Below, one piece after another: positions 1 to 9,200 of a stretch of DNA of 64,000 bases. Position 1 is the stretch's first letter. Every line of letters begins with the position of its first letter. The DNA lies in assembly GCA_037176725.1 (NCBI GenBank), contig JAZBRS010000074.1, positions 66,468,001 to 66,532,000 of the forward strand, given 5' to 3'. The notes below the pieces were generated by a model. The model saw nothing but the letters and a program-made list of their open reading frames with translations. It was not told where the DNA came from and ran no database searches. The translations under genes were made by a program, and so were the position numbers. Origin of the DNA: Posidonia oceanica (Eukaryota; Streptophyta; Magnoliopsida; Alismatales; Posidoniaceae).

Positions 1-468
1 AACCTATCCATTCCGGTCGATGAGTCAGTAACTTATCACCCAACCTTTGCGGTCGATGGGTTCGAAACCTATCCTTTCTAGTCGATAAGTCCGAAACTTA
101 TCATCCAACCTTTGCGGTCGATGGGTCCGAAACCAATCCTTTTCGTTTGATAAGTTTGTAACATATCATCCAACCTCTACGGTCTGTGAGTTCGAAACCT
201 ATCCTTTCCAGTCGATAAGTCCGTAACTGTTCATCCAACCTTTGCGGTCGTTGGGTCCGAAACCTATCCTTTCCGGTCGATAAGTCTGAAACTTATCATC
301 CAACCTTTGCAGTCGATGGGTCCAAAACCTATCCTTTCCGGTCGGTAAGTCCGTAACTTATCATCCAACCTTTGCGGTCCATAGGTCCGAAACCTATCCT
401 TTCCGGTCGATTAGTACGGAACATATCATCCAACCTTTGGGTCGATGGGTCAGAAACCTATCCTTTCC

Positions 469-497
469 GGTCGATCAGTCCGAAACTTATCCTCTCC
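469..497 (+). repeat. 29-bp hybrid half-unit (A head, B tail)
   Basis: The unit begins like half-unit A (GGTCGATCAGTCCGAAACTT) but ends like B (CTCTCC), so the array reads B, hybrid, A here. The related sequence near 6.64-6.70 kb has the full 65 bp. This fits a 36-bp deletion between the two half-unit cores, and the displacement 439 to 6611 (6,172 bp) needs it to balance. Confidence 0.75.
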
Positions 498-1535
498 GGT
501 CGATAAGTCCGTTACTTATCTTCCAGCCTTCGCGGTCGATGGGTCCGAAACAAATCCTTTCCGGTCGATAAGTCCGAAACTTATCATCCAACCTTTGCTG
601 TCGATAGGACCGAAACCTATCCTTACTGGTCGATAAGTCCGAAACTTATCATCCAACCTTTGCAGTCGATGGGTCCGAAACCTATCCATTCCGGTCGATA
701 AGTCTGTAACTTATCATCCAACCTTTGCGGTCGATGGGTCCGAAACCTATCCTTTTCTGTCGATAAGTCCGAAACTTATCATCCAACCTTTGTGGTTGAT
801 AGGTCCGAAACCTATCCTTTCTGGTCGATAAGTCCGAAACTTATCATCCATCCTTTGTGGTCGATGGGTCCGAAACCTATCCATTCCGGTCGATAAGTCC
901 GAAACTTATCATCCAGCCTTTGCGGTCGATAGGTCCGAAACAAATCCTCTCCAGTCGATAAGTCCGTAACTTATCATCCAACCTTTAAGGTCGATGGGTC
1001 CGAAACCAATCCGTTCCGATCGATAAGTCCGTAACTTATCATCCAACCTATGCGGTCGATGGGTCCGAAGCCTATCCTTTCTGGTCGATAAGTCCGTAAC
1101 TTATCATCCAACCTCTACGGTCGATGGGTCCGAAACCTATCCTTTCTGGTCGATAAGTCCGTAATTTATCATCCAACCTTTGCGGTCGATGGGTCCAAAA
1201 CCTATCCTTTTCGGTCGATAAGTCCGTAATTTATCATCCAACCTTTGCGGTCGATTGGTCCGAATCCTATCCTTTCCGGTCGATAAGTCCGTAACTTATC
1301 ATCCATCCTCTGCGGTCAATGAGTTCGAAACCTATCCTTTCCGGTCGATAAGTCCGTAACTTATCATCCAACCTTTGCGGTCGATGGGTCCGAAACCTTC
1401 CCATTCCGGTCGATAAGTCCGAAACTTATCATCCAACCTTTGCGGTCGATGGGTTCAAAACCTATCCTTTCCGGTCGATAAGTCCGTAACTTATCATCCA
1501 ACCGTTGCGGTCGATGGGTCCGAAACCTATCCTTT

Positions 1536-1600
1536 CCAGTCGATAAGTCCGAAACTTATCATCCAACCTTTGCGGTCGATGGGTCCGAAACCTATCCTTT
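1536..1600 (+). repeat. exemplar 65-bp monomer
   Basis: This copy differs from my by-eye consensus at one base (CCAG for CCGG at its start), so it is a convenient type copy. Half-unit A is 1538-1573 (36 bp) and half-unit B is 1574-1602 (29 bp, running two bases into the next copy). Both begin GGTCGAT (AGTCGAT in this A) and share GTCCGAAAC. They differ mainly in the last part: A ends ATCCAACCTTTGC and B ends CTTTCC. The monomer therefore probably arose from duplication of an ancestral half-unit of about 30 bp. Confidence 0.93.
1542..1560 (+). other. dyad of half-unit A (stem-loop core)
   Basis: GATAAGT at 1542-1548 and ACTTATC at 1554-1560 are exact reverse complements around the 5-nt loop CCGAA at 1549-1553. 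The motif recurs in most monomers. A very common variant has CCGTA as the loop and leaves the stem intact. It could extrude as a short cruciform in DNA or fold in a transcript. Function is not shown. Confidence 0.85.
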
Positions 1601-1772
1601 CCGGTCGATAAGTCCAAAACTTTTCATGCAACCTTTGCGGTCGATAGGTTCGAAACCAATCCTTTCTGGTCGATAAATCCGTAATTTATCATCCAACCAT
1701 CGCGGTCGATGTGTCCGAAACCTATCCTTTCCGGTCGATAAGTCCGAAACTTATCATCCAACCTTTGCGGTC

Positions 1773-1791
1773 GATAGGTCCGAAACCTATC
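1773..1791 (+). other. dyad of half-unit B, perfect form
   Basis: GATAGGT at 1773-1779 and ACCTATC at 1785-1791 are exact reverse complements around CCGAA at 1780-1784. The commoner form, GATGGGT with ACCTATC (example 1578-1596), has one G-T position that would be a G-U wobble in plus-strand RNA. Confidence 0.83.
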
Positions 1792-3030
1792 CTTTCGGGT
1801 CAACATATCCTTAACTTATCATCCAACCTTTGCGGTCGATGGGTCCGAAACCTATCCTTTCCGGTCGATAAGTCCGTAACTTATCATCCAACCACTGCGG
1901 TCGATGGGTCCAAAACCAATCCTTTCCGGTCGATAAGTCCGTAACTTATCATCCAACCTTTGCTGTCGATGCGTCCAAAACCTATCCATTCCGGTCGATA
2001 AGTCCGTAATTTAACATCCAACCTTTGCGGTCGATGGATCCGAAACCTATCCTTTCCGGTCGATAAGTCTGGAACTTATCATCCATCCTCGGCGGTCAAT
2101 GAGTTCGAAACCTATCCTTTCCGGTCGATAAGTCCGTAACTTATCATCCAACCTTTGCGGTCGCTGGGTCCGAAACCTATCCTTTCCGGTCGATAAGTCT
2201 GTAATTTATCATCCAACCATTGCGGTCGATGGGTCCGAAACCTATCCTTTCGGTTGATAAGTCCGTAACTTATCATCCAACCTCTGCGGTCATTGAGTTC
2301 GAAACCTATCCTTTCCGGTAGAGAAGTCTGTAACATATCATCCATCCTTTGCGGTCGATGGGTCCGAAACCCACCCTATCTGGTCGATATGTCCGAAACT
2401 TATCAACCAACCTTTGCGGTCGATCGGTTCAAAACCTATCCTTTCCAGTCGATAAGTCCGTAACTTATCATCCAACCGTTGCTGTCGATGGGTCCGAAAC
2501 CTATCCTTTCCTGTCGATAAGTCAGAAACTTATCATCCAACCTTTGCGGTCGATGGGTCCGAAACCTAACCATTTCGGTCGATAAGTCCGAAACTTATCC
2601 TCCAACCTTTGTGGTCGATAGGACCGAAACCTATCCTTTCCGATCAAGAAGTCCGAAACTTATCATCCATCCATTGCGGTCGATAAGTCCGAAACTTATC
2701 ATCCAACCTTTGCGGTCGATGGGTTCAACACCTATCCGTTCCGGTCGATAAGTCCGTAACTTATCATCCAACCGTTGCTGTCGATGGGTCCGAAACCTAT
2801 CCTTTCCTGTCGATAAGTCCGAAACTTATCATCCAACCTTTGCGGTCGAAGGGTCCGAAACCTATCCTTTTCGGTCGATAAGTCTGAAACTTATCATCCA
2901 ACCTTTGTGGTCGATAGGTCCGAAACCTATCCTTTCCGGTCGATAAGTCCGAAACTTATCATCCATCCATTGCGGTCGATGGGTCCGAAACCTATCCTTT
3001 ACGGTCGATAAGTCCGAAACTTACCATCCA
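1790..3030 (+). repeat. 1.2-kb module with paired indel barcode, copy 1
   Basis: It shares CAACATATCC at 1801, a 1-bp deletion near 2251 and an extra 36-bp half-unit at 2678-2713 with 7.61-8.84 kb, at a constant displacement of 5,817 bp. The same pair of indels, 427 bp apart, occurs at 24488/24915 and near 32912/33339. Confidence 0.75.
2678..2713 (+). repeat. extra 36-bp half-unit A
   Basis: Two A half-units stand in a row without a B between them, shifting the 65-bp register by 36 bp. It is followed by the rare variant GGGTTCAACACC. The homologous insertions are at 8495, 24915 and 33339. Confidence 0.85.
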
Positions 3031-4479
3031 GCCTTTGCTGTCGATAGGTCCGAAACCAATCCTCTCCGATCGATAAGTCCGTAACTTATCATCCAACCTT
3101 TGCGGTCGTTGGGTACGAAACCTATCCGTTCCGGTCGATAAGTCCGTAACTGATCATCCAACCTAAGCGGTCGATGGGTCCGAAGCCTATCCTTTCTGGT
3201 CGATAAGTCCAAAACTTTTCATCCAAACTCTGTGGTCGATGGGTCCGAAACCTATCCTTTCCAGTCGATAAGTCCGTAACTTATCATTCAACCTTTGCGG
3301 TCGATGGGTCCAAAACCTATCCTTTCCGGTCGATAAGTACGTAATTTATCATCCAACCATTGCGGTCTATAGGTCCGAAACCTATCCTTTCCGGTCGATA
3401 AGTCCGTAACTTCTCATCCATCCTCTGCGGTCAATGAGTTCGAAACCTATCCTTTCCGGTCGATAAGTCCGTAACTTATCATCCAACCATTGCGGTCGAT
3501 GGGTCCGAAAGCTTCCCTTTCCGGTTGATAAGTCCGAAACTTATCATCCAACCTTTGCGGTCGATGGGTTCAAAACCTATCCTTTCCGGTCGATAAGTCC
3601 GTAACTTATCATCCAGCCTTTGCTGTCGATAGGTCCGAAACCAATCCTCTCCGGTCGATAAGTCCGTAACTTATCATCCAACCTTTGCGGTCGATGGGTC
3701 CGAAACCAATCCGTTCCGGTCTATAAGTCCGTAACTTATCATCCAACATATGCGGTCGATGGGTCCGAAGCCTATCCTTTCAGGTCGATAAGTCCGAAAC
3801 TTATCATCCAACCTCTGCGGTCGATGGGTCCGAAACCTATCCTTTCCGGTCGATAAGTCCGCAACTTATCATCCAACCTTTGCGGTCGATGGGTCCAAAA
3901 CCTATCCTTTCCAGTCGATATGTACGTAATTTATCATCCAACCTTCCCGGTCGATGGGTCCGAAACCTATCCTTTCCGGTTGATAAGTCCGTAACTTTTC
4001 ATCCAACCTCTGTGGTCAATGAGTTCGAAACCTATCCTTTCCGGTCGATAAGTCCGTAACTTATCATCCATCCTTTGCGGTCGATGGGTCCGAAACCATC
4101 CCTTTCCGGTGGATAAGTCCGAAACTTATCATCCAACCTTTGCTGTCGATGGGTTCAAAACCTATCCTTTCCGGTCGATAAGTCCGTAACTTATCATCCA
4201 ACCGTTGCGGTCGATGGGTCCGAAACCTATCCGTTCCGGTCGATAAGTCCGAAACTTATCATCTAACCTATGCGGTCGATGGGACCGAAAGCTATCCTTT
4301 CCGGTCGATAAGTCCAAAACTTTTCATGCAACCTTTGCGGTCGATAGGTATGAAACCTATCCTTTCTGGTCGATAAGTCCGTAACTTCTCATCCAACCTT
4401 CGCGGTCGTTGGGTACGAAACCTATCCATTCTGGTGGATAAGTCCGTTACTTATCATCCAACCTTTGCGGTCGTTGGGT

Positions 4480-5600
4480 CCGAAACATATCCTTTCCGGT
4501 CGAAAAGTCCGAAACTTATCATCCAGCCTTTGCGGTCGATAGGTCCGAAACCTATCCTCTCCGGTCGATAAGTCCGTAACTTATCAACCAACCTTTGCGG
4601 TCGACGGGTCCGAATCCTATCCGTTACAGTCGATAAGTCCGTAACTTATCATCCAACCGTTGCGGTCGATGGGTCCGAAGCCTATCCTTTCTGGTCGATA
4701 AGTCCGTAACTTATCATCCAACCTCTGCGGTCGATGGGTCCGAAACCTATCCTTTCCTGTCGAAAAGTCCGTAACTTATCATCCAACATTTGTGGTCAAT
4801 GGGTCCGAAACCTATCCTTTCCGGTCGATAAGTCCGTAACTTATCATCCAACCTTTGCGGTCGTTGGGTCCGAAACCAATCCTTTCCGATCGATAAGTCT
4901 GAAACTTATCATCCAACCTTTGCGGTTGATGGGTCCAAACCCTATCCTTTCCGATCGATAAGTCCGTAACTTAACATCCACCCTTTGCGGTCGATAGGTT
5001 CGAAACCTATCCTTTCCGATCGATCAGTCAGTAACTTACCATCCAACCTTGGCGGTCGATGGGTCCGAAACCTATCCTTTCCGGTCGATAATTCCGTAAC
5101 TTATCATCCAACCGTTGCGGTCGATGGGTTCGAAACCTATCCTTTCCAGTCGATAAGTCCGTAATTTATCATCCAACCTAAGCGATCGATGGGCCCGAAA
5201 CCTTTCCTTTCCGATCGATAAGTCCGTAACTTATCATCCAACCATTGCGGTCGATGGGTCCGAAACCTATCCTATCCGGTCGATAAGTCTGAAACTTATC
5301 ATCCAACCTTTGCAGTCGATGGGTCCAAAACCTATCCTTTCCGGTCGATAAGTCCGTAACTTATCATCCAACCTTTGCAGTCGATGGGTCCGAAACCTAT
5401 CCTTTCCAGTCGATAAGTCCGAAACTTATCATCCAACCTTTGCGGTCGATCGGTCCGAAACCTACCCTTTCCGGTCGATAACTCCGAAACTTATCATTCA
5501 ACCTTTGCGGTCGATTGGTCCGAAACCTATCCATTCCGGTCGATTAGTTCGAAACTAAACATCCAACCTTTGGGTCGATGGGTCCGAAACCTATCCTTTC
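4480..5600 (+). repeat. about 1.1-kb local tandem duplication, copy 1
   Basis: A run of shared rare variants (TCGAAAAGTCC followed by CATCCAGCC, then CTATCCTTTCCTGTCGAAAAG at about 4743) recurs 1,104 bp downstream, which is 17 monomers minus 1 bp. The missing base is the deletion near 5571 (TTTGGGTCGATGGG). Identity is moderate, so this is an older event. Confidence 0.65.
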
Positions 5601-6700
5601 CGGTCGAAAAGTCCGAAACTTATCATCCAGCCTTTGCGGTCGATAGGTCCGAAACCTATCCACTCCGGTCGATAAGTCCTTAACTAATCATCCAACCTTT
5701 GCGGTCGATGGGTCCAAATCCTTTCCGTTCCAGTCGATAAGTCCGTAACTTATCATCCAACCTTTGCGGTTGATGGGTCCGAAGCCTATCCTTTCTGGTC
5801 GATAAGTCCGTAACTTATCATCCAACCTCTGCGGTCGATGGGTCCAAAACCTATCCTTTCCTGTCGAAAAGTCCGTAACTTATCATACAACATTTGCGGT
5901 GAATGGGTCCGAAACCTATCCTTTCCGGTCGATAAGTCCGTAACTAATCATCCAACCTTTGCGGTCATTAGGTCCGAAACCAATCCTTTCCGATCGATAA
6001 GTCTGAAACTTATCATCCAACCTTTGCAGTCGATGGGTACAAAACCGATCCTTTCCGGTCGATAAGTCCGTAACTTATCATCCACCCTTTGCGGCCGATA
6101 GGTCCGAAACCTATCCTTTCCGATCGATAAGTCCGTAACTTACCATCCAACCTTTGCAGTCGATGGGTCCGAAACCTATCCTTTCTGGTCGATAAGTCCG
6201 TAACTTATCACACAACCTTTGCGGTCGATGGGTTCGAAACCTATCCTTTCCTGTCGATAAGTCCGAAACTTATCATCCAACCTTTGCGGTCGATGGGTCC
6301 GAAACCTATCCTTTCCGGTTGATATGTCCGTAACATATCATCCAACCTCAGCGGTCGATGAGTTCAAAACCTATCCTTTCCGGTCGATAAGTCCGAAACT
6401 GTTCATCCAACCTTTGCGGTCGTTGGGTCCGGAACCTATCCTTTCCGGTCGATTAGTCGGAAACTTATCATCCAACCTTTGCAGTCGATGGGTCCATATC
6501 CTATCCTTTCCAGTCGGTAAGTCCGTAACTTATCATCCTACCTTTGCGGTCGATAGGTCTGAAACCTATCCTTTCCGGTCGATTAGTACGGAACTTATCA
6601 TCCAACCTATGGGTCGATGGGTCTGAAACCTATCCTTTCCGGTCGATCAGTCCGAAACTTATCATCCAACCTTTGTAGTCGATAGGTCCGAAACCTATCC
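5584..6700 (+). repeat. about 1.1-kb local tandem duplication, copy 2
   Basis: Second member of the 1,104-bp displacement pair. Aligned variants include the CTGTCGAAAAG unit near 5855 and the following ATTTGCGGTGAATGGG unit. The right boundary is approximate. Confidence 0.6.
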
Positions 6701-7609
6701 TCTCCGGTCAATAAGTCCGTAACTTATCTTCCGACCTTTGCGGTCGATGGGTCCGAAACCAATCCTTCCCGGTCGATAAGTCCGAAACTTATCATCCAAC
6801 CTTTGCGGTCGATGGGTCCGAAACCAATCCTTTTCTGTCGATAAGTTCGAAACTTATCATCCAACCTTTGCGGTCGATGGGTCCGAAACCTATCCTTTCT
6901 GGTCGATAAGTCCGAAGCTTATCATCCAACCTTTGCGGTCGATAGGTCCGAAACCTATCCTTTCCGGTCGATAAGTCCGTAACTTATCATCCAACCTTTG
7001 CGGTCGATAGGTCCGAAACCTATCCTTTCTGGTCGACATATCCACAACTTATCATCCAACCTTTGCGGTCGTTGGGACCGAAGCCTATCCTTTCTGGTCG
7101 ATAAGTCCGTAACTTATCTTCCAACCTCTACTGTCGCTGGGTCCGAAACCTATCCTATCCGGTCGATAAGTCCGTAACTTATCATTTAAGCTTTGCGGTC
7201 GTTGGATCCGAAACCTATCCTTTCCGGTTGATAAGTCCGTAACTTATCATCCAACCTTTGCGGTCATTGGGTCCGAAACCTATCCATTCCGGTCGATATG
7301 TCTGAAACTTATCATCCAACCTTTGCGGTCGATGGGTCCAAAACCTATACTTTACGGTCGATAAGTCCGAAACTTATCATCCAACCATTGCAGTCGATAG
7401 GACCGAAACCTATCCTTTCCGGATGATAAGTCCGAAACTTATCAGCCAACCTTTGCGGTCGATGGGTCCGAAACCTAACCTTTCTGGTCGATAAGTCCGA
7501 AACTTATCATCCAACCTTTGCGGTCGATAGGTCCGAAACCGATCCATTCCGGTCGATAAGTCCGAAATTATCATCCAAACTTTGTGGTCGTTACGTCCGA
7601 AACCTATCC

Positions 7610-8840
7610 ATTCTGGCCAACATATCCTTAACTTATCATCCAACCTTTGCGATCGATGGGTCCGAAACCGATCCTTTCCGGTCGATAAGTCCGTAGCTTA
7701 TCATCCAACTTTTGCGGTCGATGGGTCCGAAACCTATCGTTTCCGGTCGATAAGTCCGAAACTTAACATCTAACCATTGTGGTCGATTGGTCCGAAACCT
7801 ATCCTTTCTGGTCGATAAGTCCAAAACTTATCATCCAACCTTTGCTGTCGATGGGTCCGAAACCAATCATTTCCGGTCGATAAGTCCGAAACTTATCATA
7901 CAAGCATTGCGGTCGATAGGTCCGAAACCTATCCTTTCCGGTCGATAAGTCCGTAACTTATCGTCCAACCTTTGCGGTCGATGGGTCCGAAACCTATCCT
8001 TTCCGGTCGATAAGTCCGTAAATTATCATCCAACCATTGCAGTCGATGGGTCCGAAACCTATCCTTTCGGTCGATAAGTCCGTAACTTATCATCCAACCT
8101 CTGCGGTCAACGAGTTCGAAACCAATCCTTTCTGGTAGATAAGTCTGTAACTTATCATCCAACCTTTGCGGTCGATGGGTCCGAAACCCACCCTATCAGG
8201 TCGATAAGTCCGAAACTTATCATCCAACCTTTCCGGTCGATCGGTTCAAAACCTATCCTTACCAGTCGATAAGTCCGTAACATATCATCCAACCGTTGCT
8301 GTCGATGGGTCCGAAACCTATCCTTTCCAGTCGATAAGTCCGCAACTTATCATCCAACCTTTGCGGTCGATGGGTCCGAAACCTATCCTTTTCGGTCGAT
8401 AAGTCCGAAACTATTCCTCCATCCTTTGTAGTCGAAAGGTCCGAAACCTATCCCTTCCGGTCGATGAGTTCGAAACTTATCATCCATCCTTTGCGGTCGA
8501 TAAGTCCGAAACTTATCATCCAACCTTTGCGGTCGATGGGTTCAACACCTATCCTTTCTGGTCGATAAGTCCGTAACTTATCATCCAACCGTTGCTGTCG
8601 ATGGGTCCGAAACCTATCCATTCCTGTCGATAAGTCCGAAACTTATCATCCAACCTTTGCGGTCGATGGGTCCGAAACCTATCCTTTTCGGTTCAGAAGT
8701 CCGAAACTTATCATCCAACCTTTGTGGTCGATAGGTCCGAAACCTATCCTTTCCGGTCGATAAGTCCGAAACTTATCATCCATCCATTGCGGTCGATGGG
8801 TCCGAAACCTATCCTTTCCGGTCGATAAGTCCGAAACTTA
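7610..8840 (+). repeat. 1.2-kb module with paired indel barcode, copy 2
   Basis: CAACATATCC at 7618, a 1-bp deletion near 8068 and the extra half-unit at 8495-8530 all lie 5,817 bp from their partners in copy 1. That distance equals 89 monomers plus 36 minus 4. The four 1-bp losses are visible near 2251, 5571, 6611 and 7567. Confidence 0.75.
8495..8530 (+). repeat. extra 36-bp half-unit A
   Basis: A-A junction homologous to the one at 2678, again followed by GGGTTCAACACC. Confidence 0.85.
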
Positions 8841-9200
8841 TCATACAACCTTTGCGGCCGATAGGTCCGAAACCTATCCATTCCGTTCGATAAGTCCGTA
8901 ACTTATCATCCAACCTTCGCGGTCGATGGGTCCGAAACCTATCCTTTCCGGTCGATAAGTCCGAAACTTATCATCCAACCTTTGCGGTCGATAGGTCCGA
9001 AACCTATCCATTCCGGTCGATTAGTCCGAAACTTATCATCCAACCTTTGCGGTCGATGGGTCCGAAACCTATCCTTTCCGGTCGATAAGTCCAACACTTA
9101 TCATCCAACCTTTGCGGTCGATAGGTCCGAAACCTATCCACTCCGGTCGATAGGTCCGTAACTTATCAACCAACCTATGCGGTCGATGGGACCAAAACCT
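8660..9200 (+). repeat. 130-bp dimer-phase segment
   Basis: Over nine successive monomers the B core alternates strictly between GATGGG and GATAGG (8668, 8733, 8798 and onward to about 9190). This is a 130-bp alternation, lost after about 9.2 kb. It is repeated at the same place in the later HOR copies. Confidence 0.7.

Larger units (their letters stand above)
1..8685 (+). repeat. diverged, mainly monomeric left segment
   Basis: Neighbouring 65-bp units differ from each other at many positions and no long near-identical unit repeats here, in contrast to the rest of the window. It contains only older local duplications: a 585-bp displacement near 3.03/3.62 kb, a 1,104-bp displacement near 4.5-6.1 kb and a 5,817-bp displacement linking 1.79-3.03 kb with 7.61-8.84 kb. 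There are no genes. The open frames here, 60-100 codons long, are repeat by-products. Confidence 0.8.

Noticed and set aside
1542..1560. Rho-independent terminators or tRNA-like folds from the hairpins
   Set aside because: Stems are only 7 bp without a following T-run, and no tRNA arms or internal promoter boxes are seen.
1536..1600. GATA-factor or BEAF/DREF type binding sites (CGATA, and TGATAA on the minus strand)
   Set aside because: The short motifs are present in most monomers, but they follow from the dyad sequence, and with the organism unknown no binding factor can be argued.
439..6620. A second full long HOR in the left segment from the GGGTCGATGGG deletion at 439 and 6611
   Set aside because: The 6,172-bp displacement is consistent in register, but the flanking units share too few variants by eye to claim a HOR. 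It may be an old duplication or a recurrent 1-bp loss.
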